36,120 bases of DNA, taken from positions 1 through 36,120 of the forward strand of contig CAJOGB010000003.1 in assembly GCA_905233835.1 (NCBI GenBank), written 5' to 3'. The notes under the pieces were generated by a model. The model saw nothing but the letters and a program-made list of their open reading frames with translations. It ran no database searches and was not told the origin of the DNA. Made by a program: the position numbers and the translations under genes. The stretch comes from an uncultured Lachnospiraceae bacterium. Its GTDB lineage: Bacteria; Bacillota; Clostridia; Lachnospirales; Lachnospiraceae. Positions 8,378 to 16,467 of the stretch are shown in pieces; positions within the stretch are counted from its first letter, which is position 1; every line of letters starts with the position of its first letter.

Positions 8378-10159
8378 ATGAGAGAAAGAGTAAAAAACGG
8401 CTTAGGAACAAGCCTTGACTTCATCCGGATGATTCCGGAGATTTTAATTTATCAAGTAATTACAAAGCTTTTGCTTTTTGTTATCGTTACACTGTTAAAG
8501 CAAAATGCACTGCTGTTTTTGTATCGTGCGGGAAGAAGCGCGTTTACCAGCGGAGACTTGCCCTATTTGTTTAAGACCAAATACGGGTGGCTTATAGCCG
8601 GAGTGGGTCTTTTGGCACTGTTTATCTATACCGTGTTTGATATCAATGCCATGTTTCTTTTGGCGGACAGTGTACTTAATGAAAAGAAAAAGAGTTGGTG
8701 GATTATATTAAAGGAAGCCTTTATTTCTTTAAAGTATTTTACCCATCCACAGGGGCTGTTTGTGACCCTTTATTTATCCTTTTTGGGACCCCTTATTGGA
8801 ACGGCGGTGGGATTTTCCTTTATGATTGGATTTTCGGCACCGAACTTTGTTTTAAGATATATTTCCACCAATCCGTGGCTTCGGGTGCTGGTACTTTTGG
8901 GAGTCCTTTTGTATTTGGCGGTTGCGTTTATTTATATCTTTACGATTCTAAATGTAATCTTTAAAGAGGAAAAAATAAATATCGCCATGAAATCCTCTCG
9001 CAAAGCGGTGGCGGAAAATTGGACAAACTATGCATGGAACCTGCTTATGTTTTTCGTTAAGGCAGCAGTATTTGCAGTGGGTTTATTTGTCGTGTTTTAT
9101 TTTTTGCCCATTCTGTTTATAAATGTGCTTCCGATGCCGGTGGCATTTGCCAGGGGATGGAAAATCTTTTTTTCTATGATATTTACGGTGGGCAGTTTCT
9201 TGTTTATGCTTCTTTTTTGTCCGTTTTTGGCCATTCGAATCACCATGCTGTATCGGAATCAGCCCACCATACCGACGACGGAGGAGAGCAGCCGCGCTCA
9301 ATTGTCAAAACTATGGAAGCGATTTTTTGCGACGTCTTTGGCAGCGACCCTTGCCTTCAGTGTTTTCGGAGGAATTTTCTTTGATGAAATCTTCCCGATT
9401 TCCAACGAGACGGAAATTGTAGCTCATCGTGCCGGCGGAAATTTAAGTATTGAAAATTCCTTGTCCGGATTAAAAAAATCCATCGCAAATAACGTATCGG
9501 TGGCGGAGGTGGATATCCAGAGGACAAAGGACGGAACCTATATTATTTGTCATGACGCCGATTTGAAAAAGACCACGGGAAAAGCCGGAAATCCCACGGA
9601 GTTAACATACGCCCAAATACAAAACTATCGATTGAAAAACAGACAGCGCCCTTGGGAAGAAGGAGAGCGAATTCCCACATTGGAAGAGATGCTTGATGAG
9701 GCAAAGGGAAATATTAAACTCTTTTTGGAGTTGAAGGGAGAAAGCGCCGATCCCCAAATGGTTCATGAAGTATATGCGATGTTAAAAGAGCGGGATATGA
9801 TTTCGGATTGTACCGTCATTTGTTTTAATTATGAAATGATTGAATATATCGAGCGGGAACATCCGGATATGGAAACCGGTTATTTGGTATACTTCTCCTT
9901 CGGAAACTTGGAGGAATTAAACTGTGATACCTATATGGTGGAAACCGAGTGCTTGAGTGCCGGCGAGATCAACCGTATTCACGCAGCCGGGAAAAAGGTG
10001 GCGGTTTGGACCGTAAATACCACATCGGAATTAAACCGGTGGTTGCTTACGGATGTGGACTATGTGGTGACGGATGAAGTTTTGGCGGCACGCTTATTGA
10101 AAAAGTATATTTATAACGGAGCGGATGAGGAGCGTATTCTTCAGAAGCTTGTGATGTAG
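8378..10159 (+). CDS. Membrane glycerophosphodiester phosphodiesterase
   Basis: The 593-residue protein has an N-terminal half (1-340) with about six to eight hydrophobic helices, the membrane domain common in Firmicute GDPD proteins. Residues about 345-580 form a GDPD (UgpQ/GlpQ-type) domain. The active site looks intact: H350-R351 in VAHRAGG, IENS, VAEVDIQ, the second His in ICHDAD, and LELKGE. It should hydrolyse glycerophosphodiesters (deacylated phospholipids or teichoic-acid-like polymers) to an alcohol and glycerol phosphate. The active domain is probably extracellular, after the last helix. TTCAGGAG precedes ATG 8378. Compare the PAP2 fusion at 16568, whose GDPD-like domain has lost these residues. 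Confidence 0.9.
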   Translation: MRERVKNGLGTSLDFIRMIPEILIYQVITKLLLFVIVTLLKQNALLFLYRAGRSAFTSGDLPYLFKTKYGWLIAGVGLLALFIYTVFDINAMFLLADSVLNEKKKSWWIILKEAFISLKYFTHPQGLFVTLYLSFLGPLIGTAVGFSFMIGFSAPNFVLRYISTNPWLRVLVLLGVLLYLAVAFIYIFTILNVIFKEEKINIAMKSSRKAVAENWTNYAWNLLMFFVKAAVFAVGLFVVFYFLPILFINVLPMPVAFARGWKIFFSMIFTVGSFLFMLLFCPFLAIRITMLYRNQPTIPTTEESSRAQLSKLWKRFFATSLAATLAFSVFGGIFFDEIFPISNETEIVAHRAGGNLSIENSLSGLKKSIANNVSVAEVDIQRTKDGTYIICHDADLKKTTGKAGNPTELTYAQIQNYRLKNRQRPWEEGERIPTLEEMLDEAKGNIKLFLELKGESADPQMVHEVYAMLKERDMISDCTVICFNYEMIEYIEREHPDMETGYLVYFSFGNLEELNCDTYMVETECLSAGEINRIHAAGKKVAVWTVNTTSELNRWLLTDVDYVVTDEVLAARLLKKYIYNGADEERILQKLVM

Positions 10160-10165
10160 TTTTAT

Positions 10166-10194
10166 TTGACGTAGGTTTTTTCCTATACTATTAT
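10166..10194 (+). promoter_or_regulatory. Promoter of the thioesterase remnant
   Basis: TTGACG (10166-10171), 17-nt spacer, TATTAT (10189-10194). The -10 ends 7 nt before ATG 10202 and no Shine-Dalgarno follows it. Confidence 0.55.
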
Positions 10195-10201
10195 TTTAGT
10201 T

Positions 10202-10871
10202 ATGTATGAGATGAAAACGCGGATTCCGTATGAGAATGTGGATACAGAGGGTATCCTAACGGATGCGGGTCTTTTAAAACAATCATTGTGAGGACATCGG
10301 ATACGGACTTCCCTGGCTTCGGGAACATGACCTCGGATGGTTTGTAATCTCTTGGCAGATTCATATAACAAAACGTCCGAATTTTGGAGAAGAAGTTTAT
10401 GTAGCGACCATGCCCTATGCGTTAAAGGGTCCCATCGGAAATCGAAACTTTTTGCTTTTGGATGAAAACAAAACTGTGCTTGCAGAGGCAAATTCCATTT
10501 GGCTTTTGATGGATTTGAAGGAACAAAAACCCCATCGCATTCCGGAGGACATGAAGGAAGCCTTTAAAGAGGACGAACCTCTTTCCGTAGATTGGCCGTC
10601 CAGGAAGATTTCCATTCCAAAACAGCGGGATACTTGTTTTTCTTTTGCGGTATCCCCCATGCATGTGGATACCAACGGGCATATGAACAATGCCTAGTAT
10701 ATGGACGCGGCATCAAGTACCATGCCGGCGGACTTTTATGCAAAAGAACTTTACGTGGAGTACAAGGTGCAAGCGATGCTGGGAGATGAAGTGGTTGTGA
10801 CTCGAGCAGGTAACCAAATCGTACTTGAAAACACAGAACACGAACCTTACGCAACAGTAGTATTTAAATAA
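10202..10871 (+). pseudogene. Acyl-ACP thioesterase, decayed (frameshift plus nonsense)
   Basis: Fragments of one FatA/FatB-type thioesterase lie in order. MYEMKTRIPYENVDTEG begins at 10202 and ends in a stop after LLKQSL. A second frame picks up HCEDIGYGLPWLREHDLGWF, then YALKGPIGNRNFLLLDENK, and runs to HVDTNGHMNNA, where TAG (10695-10697) replaces the usual Gln of NNAQY. The same frame then continues YMDAASSTMPADFYAKELYVEYK to TAA at 10869-10871. About ten residues appear to be missing at the frameshift. An intact enzyme would release fatty acids from acyl carrier protein. With three lesions (shift, apparent deletion, stop) sequencing error is unlikely. The promoter is still readable, so decay may be recent. 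Confidence 0.85.
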
Positions 10872-10884
10872 AGGACGGATAGAC

Positions 10885-11721
10885 ATGTTAAAATTAGGTG
10901 AATATCAAAAATTACAAATAATAAAAAAAGTTGAATTCGGCGTATACTTGGCCGAGGACAAGGGCAGCGAGGAGAAAGTGCTTCTTCCCGTAAAGCAGGT
11001 GCCAAAGAAAGCCCGTATCGGTGATGAAATCGAGGTATTTTTATATCGCGACTCCAAAGACCGTATGATTGCAACTACGGCAAAACCTCTGATTACCATG
11101 GGACAAATCGCACCCCTTACCGTAAAGGAAGTAACCAAAATCGGTGCCTTTTTGGACTGGGGATTGGAAAAGGATTTATTTCTTCCGTATAAGGAAATGA
11201 CCGAAAAGGTGCAGAAGGATCAGGAAGTTTTGATTCGATTGTATACCGATAAGAGTAATCGCCTTTGCGGTAGCATGAAAAAGATTTATGACCAGTTAAA
11301 AACAAATTCTCCGTATCAAATCGGCGATGAAGTAGTGGGCCGTATTTACGAATTCGGTCATGACTTCGGAACTTTCGTGGCTATTGAAGATATCTACTCC
11401 GGTATGATTCCGAAGCATGAGGATGTTTCCAAATATCATATTGGGGATTGCGTTAATTTGCGTGTCACCAACGTAAAGGAAGACGGAAAATTAGACGTTT
11501 CCCTTCGTGAAAAATCCTATGTGCAGATGGAAGATGATGCCGAGACACTGCTTTCCTTAATCGATGCTTATGCAGGGGTTCTTCCCTTTACGGAAAAAGC
11601 ATCTCCGGAAGTAATCAAACGCGAAACCGGTTTGTCAAAGGCAGCATTTAAACGTGCCATCGGAAGACTATACAAAGAAAGAAAAATCGATTTATCCGAC
11701 GGAAAAATCCGCCGTGTCTAA
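10885..11721 (+). CDS. S1-type RNA-binding protein, CvfB/YitL family
   Basis: The 278-residue protein has three tandem OB-fold/S1-like domains (about 1-65, 70-135, 145-215). The third has the clearest S1 pattern (GDEVVGRIYEFGHDFGTFVAI to GDCVNLRVTNVKEDGKLDVSLR). A C-terminal winged-helix region (about 225-278, GLSKAAFKRAIGRLYKERKI) completes the CvfB architecture. CvfB-type proteins bind RNA and affect virulence and stress gene expression in Gram-positives; here the role is unknown. AAAGGACGG precedes ATG 10885. It begins 13 nt after the thioesterase remnant and may be read from that promoter. Confidence 0.9.
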   Translation: MLKLGEYQKLQIIKKVEFGVYLAEDKGSEEKVLLPVKQVPKKARIGDEIEVFLYRDSKDRMIATTAKPLITMGQIAPLTVKEVTKIGAFLDWGLEKDLFLPYKEMTEKVQKDQEVLIRLYTDKSNRLCGSMKKIYDQLKTNSPYQIGDEVVGRIYEFGHDFGTFVAIEDIYSGMIPKHEDVSKYHIGDCVNLRVTNVKEDGKLDVSLREKSYVQMEDDAETLLSLIDAYAGVLPFTEKASPEVIKRETGLSKAAFKRAIGRLYKERKIDLSDGKIRRV

Positions 11722-11775
11722 CATGCATTCATCGACATTAGGTCGATTGATATATTAAGGAAAGAAGGTAATGAA

Positions 11776-12150
11776 ATGAAAAAGATTATTTCAACAGACA
11801 AGGCTCCGGCAGCAATCGGACCATATTCACAGGCAGTGGAAGTAAACGGACTGGTGTATACTTCAGGTGTCATTCCTGTAGATCCGGCTACCGGCAATAT
11901 TCCGGAAGGAAGCGTAGCACAGGCAAGACAGGCTTTTACCAATATGAAAAACTTGGTAGAGGCAGCAGGCTCTTCCATGGATAAAGTATTAAAGACCACT
12001 GTATTTATCAAAGAGATGAACGACTTTGCAGCAATCAACGAAGTATATGCAGAATTCTTTCCGGAACCATATCCGGCAAGAAGCTGTGTGGAAGTAGCAA
12101 GACTTCCGAAGGATGTTATGCTTGAAATCGAAGTAATCGCAGAAAAATAA
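11776..12150 (+). CDS. ridA: RidA-family reactive enamine/imine deaminase
   Basis: The 124-residue protein matches RidA/YjgF over its whole length: APAAIGPYSQAV, YTSGVIPVDPATG, and ARSCVEVARLPKD containing the conserved arginine (R102, equivalent to Arg105). RidA hydrolyses reactive 2-aminoacrylate and related enamines from PLP enzymes, sparing other enzymes from damage. GAAGG precedes ATG 11776. It lies 54 nt after the S1 gene and ends at a terminator. Confidence 0.95.
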   Translation: MKKIISTDKAPAAIGPYSQAVEVNGLVYTSGVIPVDPATGNIPEGSVAQARQAFTNMKNLVEAAGSSMDKVLKTTVFIKEMNDFAAINEVYAEFFPEPYPARSCVEVARLPKDVMLEIEVIAEK

Positions 12151-12155
12151 ACATC

Positions 12156-12190
12156 AAAAAAAGAAGGTTCATCTGAACCTTCTTTTTGTT
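12156..12190 (+). terminator. Terminator after ridA
   Basis: AAAAAGAAGGTTCA pairs with TGAACCTTCTTTTT around a 2-nt loop and is followed by T residues. The A-tract on the left could also serve the converging yjfB gene. Confidence 0.85.
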
Positions 12191-12194
12191 TACG

Positions 12195-12398
12195 TTAAAT
12201 ACTCATGTCGAAGTTCCCGCCGATATTCGGGTTAACGGATAATTCCATACCCGGTGCGGAGGCAATCATTTCTGCGACGCCTGCGCCTTGCATTTTTAAT
12301 GCATCCATCGACATATCCAAAACAGCATAGCCTACGTCGTTATAGGTCTGTGCACGTGAAAGATATGTGGATAATGCAGCTACTGATGTAACATCCAT
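12195..12398 (-). CDS. YjfB-family small protein (putative motility protein)
   Basis: The 67-residue protein MDVTSVAALSTYLSRAQTYNDV... continues to VLDMSMDALKMQGAGVAEMI, matching the YjfB family, annotated as putative motility proteins. I start it at ATG 12398, not the track's 12428, because AAAGGAG lies 7-8 nt upstream of 12398 and the extra ten residues are not family-like. No flagellar genes are nearby, and the visible promoter is sigma-A-like rather than flagellar sigma. Confidence 0.75.
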   Translation of the reverse strand: MDVTSVAALSTYLSRAQTYNDVGYAVLDMSMDALKMQGAGVAEMIASAPGMELSVNPNIGGNFDMSI

Positions 12399-12432
12399 AG
12401 ACTTGCTCCTTTCGATAGTTATAGTCACTTAT

Positions 12433-12460
12433 ATTATAACACGATTTTTGGAAAATACAA
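12433..12460 (-). promoter_or_regulatory. Promoter of yjfB
   Basis: On the - strand: TTGTAT (12460-12455), 16-nt spacer ending TGT, TATAAT (12438-12433), an extended -10. Confidence 0.65.
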
Positions 12461-12496
12461 CTTACGCCACGATATGGCGAGAATGGGAAAATTATA

Positions 12497-12525
12497 TTGA
12501 CAAATTTTTGTCAATGTTCTATATT
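12497..12525 (+). promoter_or_regulatory. Crotonase promoter with palindromic operator over the -35
   Basis: Consensus TTGACA (12497-12502), 17-nt spacer, TATATT (12520-12525). The -35 is the left end of an 18-bp inverted repeat, TTGACAAATTTTTGTCAA (12497-12514), with perfect 8-bp arms and a 2-bp centre. That placement is typical of a repressor operator; the regulator is not known. Confidence 0.65.
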
Positions 12526-12589
12526 TGCATTATGTAAACCACGAGGGAAAATATTTGGGTATTTTCCGAAAAAATAGGAGGAAGGTTAA

Positions 12590-13393
12590 ATGGGAAATTT
12601 TAATAACTTAAAGTTGGAAGTGGCAGATGAAATTGCAACACTTACCATCTCTCGTCCGGCAGCGTTAAATGCGCTAAACAGTGAGACATTGGAAGAGTTG
12701 GATGTGGCTCTTACCGAGATCGAAGCCAGAGATGATATCAAGGTGGTAATCTTAACCGGTGGTCCGGATAAAAAGGATAACCAGTTTAAGTCTTTTGTGG
12801 CAGGTGCGGATATTTCCGAAATGGTAAACTTTACCGCTCCGGAAGCCAGAGCATTCGGCATCAAAGCCAGCGTTCCATTCTTTAAATTAATGAATATGCG
12901 TCAGGTAACCATTGCAGCGGTTAACGGATTTGCTTTAGGAGGCGGATGTGAAATCGCTATGGCATGTGATATCAGAATCGCTTCCGAAAATGCAATCTTT
13001 GGTCAGCCGGAAGTGGGCCTCGGGATTATCCCCGGATTCGGCGGAACCCAGAGACTTGCAAGATTAATCGGAATGGGTCGCGCAAAGGAATTGATCTTTA
13101 CCTGCGATAACATTGATGCTCAGGAAGCATACAGAATCGGCTTGGTAAATAAGGTTGTTTCTACGGAAGAACTTTATGATACCGCTAAGAAGATGGCAAA
13201 GAAAATTATCAGCAAAGGAAGCTATGCGGTTTCTATCGCAAAAGCTGCTATTAATAACGGATATGATATGGACATTAAGAATGCGGTTGAGATGGAAGCA
13301 AACCTCTTTGGTGTGGTAAATGATACCCATGATAAGAAAGAAGGTATGGGAGCTTTCTTGGAAAAACGCGAAGCAAACTTAACTGATTTCTAA
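12590..13393 (+). CDS. Enoyl-CoA hydratase / short-chain crotonase
   Basis: The 267-residue crotonase-fold protein has both catalytic glutamates 20 residues apart, E121 (GGGCEIAMACD) and E141 (GQPEVGLGIIPGFGGTQ). The CoA and oxyanion-hole region is FVAGADISEM. It hydrates enoyl-CoA, probably crotonyl-CoA, to 3-hydroxyacyl-CoA. In butyrate producers crt usually sits with thl, hbd, bcd and etfBA; here it stands alone with its own promoter and terminator. ATAGGAGGAAGG gives a strong ribosome site. Short-chain preference is inferred from resemblance to clostridial Crt; a different enoyl-CoA substrate is possible. Confidence 0.9.
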   Translation: MGNFNNLKLEVADEIATLTISRPAALNALNSETLEELDVALTEIEARDDIKVVILTGGPDKKDNQFKSFVAGADISEMVNFTAPEARAFGIKASVPFFKLMNMRQVTIAAVNGFALGGGCEIAMACDIRIASENAIFGQPEVGLGIIPGFGGTQRLARLIGMGRAKELIFTCDNIDAQEAYRIGLVNKVVSTEELYDTAKKMAKKIISKGSYAVSIAKAAINNGYDMDIKNAVEMEANLFGVVNDTHDKKEGMGAFLEKREANLTDF

Positions 13394-13419
13394 AGTTGTT
13401 TTAAAAAGGGGTAAATATA

Positions 13420-13452
13420 AAAGAGGGACGACCAAATGGTCGTCCCTTTTAT
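13420..13452. terminator. Bidirectional terminator between crotonase and VTC gene
   Basis: AGGGACGACCA (13424-13434) pairs with TGGTCGTCCCT (13437-13447) around a 2-nt loop, with a T-run on the right and A-rich sequence on the left. It separates convergent genes. Confidence 0.85.
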
Positions 13453-13453
13453 T

Positions 13454-14209
13454 TTATGCAATGGCCCATTCTTTTTCACTTTCAGGGATGCGGATTACTT
13501 CCCCTGCCATGCCCAAGCGTTCCGCCAACAGGGTTTCGTATCCGTTTCCGTACTTGGAAAAAGATACCTGGCGGATATCTAATTCTTCCAAAATCGCCAC
13601 TAATTTTAAATCCATGGCTTCTGCGATTTTTAGTTCCATCAAGTACTGATCTTTTTCCAAAAGATCTTTTCCTTCGTTTCCGTATTTCAAATCCAAATGA
13701 TTGATTCTCCACCGAATGTTTTGATCGAAGGTGATGCGTAGTTCCGGGTCGATGGTTCCGACCATTGCGATGCGATCATAGGAAATCGCCATGGCCGGTC
13801 GAAGTCCCGGATAGCATTTTTTAAAATAATCTATCTCCGCGGAAATCTGGGAGGATTTTTCCAACGGAATATTTTCATATAAATAATCTTTTGATTCTTT
13901 ATATGGAGCGGAAATTCTTCGCTTATATACAATTCCTTTATATTTCTTTTTTATCTCAATAAAGGAAGGACTCTCGTCTGTGGGAATCCCGTAGGAACGA
14001 AGACGAAGTTTTTCTTTGTAAACCGGTTTTTCCAAGGAACGGCGAATGAGTTCAAAGTCCGGCGTGTCAAAATAGATATTTAAAATGGAGGTTTTCCCGT
14101 AGTCATCTATTTTTGCCATATCTTTGATTCTTTCCATGAAACCAAGATATTGTTCTTTATTTAACAGGTATTTTAGCTCTTTTCTTTTAAAGGTATATTT
14201 GTTTGCCAT
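13454..14209 (-). CDS. VTC-domain (polyphosphate polymerase-like) protein
   Basis: The 251-residue protein is essentially one VTC/triphosphate-tunnel domain. It has the N-terminal KRKELKYLLN, basic strands KLRLRSYG and EIKKKYKGIVYKRR, and acidic/basic strand residues near the end (LMELKIAEA). In yeast Vtc4 this fold makes polyphosphate from ATP; bacterial stand-alone versions are less studied. GGAGAACC precedes ATG 14209. It lies downstream of the GT2 gene on the same strand, but a terminator separates them. I see no convincing promoter in the 80-nt gap, so read-through may supply transcription. Confidence 0.8.
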   Translation of the reverse strand: MANKYTFKRKELKYLLNKEQYLGFMERIKDMAKIDDYGKTSILNIYFDTPDFELIRRSLEKPVYKEKLRLRSYGIPTDESPSFIEIKKKYKGIVYKRRISAPYKESKDYLYENIPLEKSSQISAEIDYFKKCYPGLRPAMAISYDRIAMVGTIDPELRITFDQNIRWRINHLDLKYGNEGKDLLEKDQYLMELKIAEAMDLKLVAILEELDIRQVSFSKYGNGYETLLAERLGMAGEVIRIPESEKEWAIA

Positions 14210-14269
14210 AATGGTTCTCCTTTTTCTTTACGGGTACATCATATATGCCAAACCTTAAACTATCCTTAA

Positions 14270-14304
14270 AAAGAAATAAAAAAGTGGGCTTAGTTAAAGC
14301 CCAC
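14270..14304 (-). terminator. Terminator overlapping the 3' end of the GT2 gene
   Basis: GTGGGCT (14284-14290) and AGCCCAC (14298-14304) form a hairpin on the - strand that includes the GT2 stop codon. It is followed by CTTTTTTATTTC. Confidence 0.75.
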
Positions 14305-15306
14305 AAGTTTTTGTGATATTTTATAACCCATAACGGAAAGTCTTCTTCCGAATTTGCCCGGAAGATTCATGGATCCGCCTAGGATTCCGTAGCGCAAATG
14401 TTTATAGGTGCGCTCGTCTTTTTTCTTAATGTATTTCCAGAGTTTTTTCACCTTTGCGATATTCTCCGGATTCTTTGAAACATAGCCGATGGCAGAAGAA
14501 ACAACGGTAATCATTTCCAAATAGGAAAGCATGTACTCACGTAAATGTTTTTCTTCAATGGACCATAAATCGTAAGCGTCCACCATCAAATAGTTTACCC
14601 GAAGCTGCTGATCGATACGCTTAATCATGGTAGCTTCCGCTACGGACTGGCCCTCGCGACCGATGTAATAACGATAGAAATCCACATCCAGATAGTAAAT
14701 GGTTTTTACGTAAGGAAGGGGAACGAAAACAAAAAGGTTATCTACATAAAAGGTGTGCTTTGGAAGCTCCAACTTACATTCCCGAAGCATCGCGGTACGA
14801 TAGGTTACGGAGTGCATCAAAATGGAAAAACCTTTGATGTTTCGTTTCATGCCGTCCCAACCGATGATTTCCTTTTGCGGGAAAAGCAATCGATACTGCA
14901 TGTGACGATGCTGGTTGGTGGAAGGCTTTTCGTACACATAGTTTGTTAAAAGCATATCCACCGGGGTGCCTGCGTTTACAAGATTTCTTAAGGTGTCCAA
15001 AACCTGCATGTAAGCGTCTTTGTCTACCCAGTCATCGGAATCCACAACTTTATAATATAATCCGGTTGCATTACGAAGACCGGTGTTTACCGCTTCTCCG
15101 TGACCGCCGTTTTCCTGATGTACGGCTTTGCAAATGGTTGGATATTTTTTTGCATATGCGTCTGCGATCTCTGCGGTTTTGTCGGTGGATCCGTCATCAA
15201 CGATGATGATTTCCACATCTTCGCCACCGATTAAAAGAGATTCGATGCATTTTCCCATGTACGCGTAGGAATTGTAGCATGGGATGCCAAAACTGATAAG
15301 TTTCAT
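14290..15306 (-). CDS. Family 2 glycosyltransferase
   Basis: The 338-residue protein has a GT-A fold N-terminus: FGIPCYNSYAYMGKCIESLL, VDDGSTDKT (nucleotide-sugar site), HQENGGHGEAVNTGL, and the metal-binding DxD in VVDSDDWVD. It has no strong membrane helix, so it is a soluble or peripheral enzyme transferring a sugar to a cell-surface glycan or lipid; donor and acceptor are unknown. ATTAGGAG precedes ATG 15306. It has its own promoter, whose -35 overlaps the mutY stop codon. Confidence 0.9.
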   Translation of the reverse strand: MKLISFGIPCYNSYAYMGKCIESLLIGGEDVEIIIVDDGSTDKTAEIADAYAKKYPTICKAVHQENGGHGEAVNTGLRNATGLYYKVVDSDDWVDKDAYMQVLDTLRNLVNAGTPVDMLLTNYVYEKPSTNQHRHMQYRLLFPQKEIIGWDGMKRNIKGFSILMHSVTYRTAMLRECKLELPKHTFYVDNLFVFVPLPYVKTIYYLDVDFYRYYIGREGQSVAEATMIKRIDQQLRVNYLMVDAYDLWSIEEKHLREYMLSYLEMITVVSSAIGYVSKNPENIAKVKKLWKYIKKKDERTYKHLRYGILGGSMNLPGKFGRRLSVMGYKISQKLVGFN

Positions 15307-15336
15307 ATTTTACTCCTAATAAATAATCCACTAATG

Positions 15337-15364
15337 ATTATATCAATTATTTGGGGTGTGTCTA
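15337..15364 (-). promoter_or_regulatory. Promoter of the GT2 gene
   Basis: On the - strand: TAGACA (15364-15359), 16-nt spacer ending in TGA, TATAAT (15342-15337), an extended -10. The -35 overlaps the mutY stop codon. Confidence 0.7.
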
Positions 15365-16459
15365 CTTTTGATTCAAAAATCCGGACTTCCCCAGTTCGAT
15401 TTGGGCGATGTTGGCGTAGGTTTCGAATGCAGAAGGTATTGCGTATTCTTTTTGAATCTTTTCTTTGGTTACAAGAATGCTTTCCGGATCGATGGTGGCA
15501 TCGGAAAGATCTGCCACACGTACAAGATATCCTTTCATACGCCATTCTACGTGGGAAAAGATATGCTTTGCGTCCGGTAGGGCTTCAATCAAAACGGGAT
15601 CTAACCCTTTTTCCCTGGCAAAAGAAACCACATCCTTTCGGTTAAGATGACCCTCTGCTCCCGGGAATTCATATAAGCCAGCAAGAAGCCCTTTGCTCGG
15701 ACGTTTTTGAATTATAATATCCTTTCCGTCCATAATCAAAAAGACGGTTCGCTCTTCGATTCGTCGCTTTGCAGGTTTTGATTTTACGGGATATATATCG
15801 TAGGTTTTGTGTTTGTGAGTAAGGCAATGTGCCTTCCAGGGGCATGAGTCACACAGGGGCTGTCCGTTTGGCACACAAATGCAGGCTCCGATTTCCATAA
15901 GTGCCTGGTTAAAATCTCCCGATGCGTCTTTTGGTATAATGGTGGAGAGTAAATCCTGTACAGCTTTTTTTACAGATTCTTTTTTGATATCGGAGTCGTC
16001 CTCTGCCACGCGACAAAGGATGCGAAGCACATTTCCGTCCACAGCCGGATGAGGCAGGCCAAAGGCGATGGATGAAATCGCGCCTGCGGTGTAATTTCCG
16101 ATGCCGGGAAGAGAAAGGATTTCTTCGTAGGATTTTGGAAAGCCTCCCTCGTAGTTTTCAACCATTACTTTTGCAGCGCGTTGCATATTTCGCACTCGAT
16201 TATAGTAACCGAGACCCTCCCAGAGTTTTAAAAGTTCATCCTCCGGGCATGAAGCCAAATCTAAGATGGTGGGAAGTCGATGTAAAAATCGTTCGTAGTA
16301 TCCCTTTACGGCTTCCACTCTTGTCTGCTGCAACATGATTTCGGACACCCAAATGTGATAGGGATTTTTATCTTTTCGCCAAGGCAAATCTCTTTTATTT
16401 TTTTTATACCAACCCAAGGCGGGTGATACCAATTTTTCCAAATTAAAATTATCTAACAT
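15362..16459 (-). CDS. mutY: A/G-specific adenine DNA glycosylase
   Basis: The 365-residue protein has catalytic E40 (SEIMLQQTRVE), a helix-hairpin-helix near LPGIGNYTAGAI, and catalytic D141 (AVDGNVLRI). A [4Fe-4S] loop C195-x7-C203-x2-C206-x5-C212 and a C-terminal NUDIX-like domain for 8-oxoG recognition (about 225-365) follow. It removes A mispaired with 8-oxoguanine. The track's TTG start (16468) lies inside a -10 hexamer, so I use ATG 16459. That ATG is only 8 nt from the hexamer and has no Shine-Dalgarno, which suggests a leaderless mRNA. Confidence 0.93.
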   Translation of the reverse strand: MLDNFNLEKLVSPALGWYKKNKRDLPWRKDKNPYHIWVSEIMLQQTRVEAVKGYYERFLHRLPTILDLASCPEDELLKLWEGLGYYNRVRNMQRAAKVMVENYEGGFPKSYEEILSLPGIGNYTAGAISSIAFGLPHPAVDGNVLRILCRVAEDDSDIKKESVKKAVQDLLSTIIPKDASGDFNQALMEIGACICVPNGQPLCDSCPWKAHCLTHKHKTYDIYPVKSKPAKRRIEERTVFLIMDGKDIIIQKRPSKGLLAGLYEFPGAEGHLNRKDVVSFAREKGLDPVLIEALPDAKHIFSHVEWRMKGYLVRVADLSDATIDPESILVTKEKIQKEYAIPSAFETYANIAQIELGKSGFLNQK

Positions 16460-16467
16460 ACCAAGCA

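Noticed and set aside
4889-10697. Stop-codon reassignment (TAA in yigZ, TAG in thioesterase)
   Set aside because: Other genes here end normally at TAA, TAG and TGA, and the thioesterase is also frameshifted, so ordinary mutation explains it.
11731-11747. ATCGAC/GTCGAT hairpin between the S1 gene and ridA
   Set aside because: Only 6 bp with no T-run; not a convincing terminator.
12465-12479. CGCCA-N5-TGGCG inverted repeat between yjfB and the crotonase gene
   Set aside because: Short arms and no relation to a promoter element on either strand that I can define.
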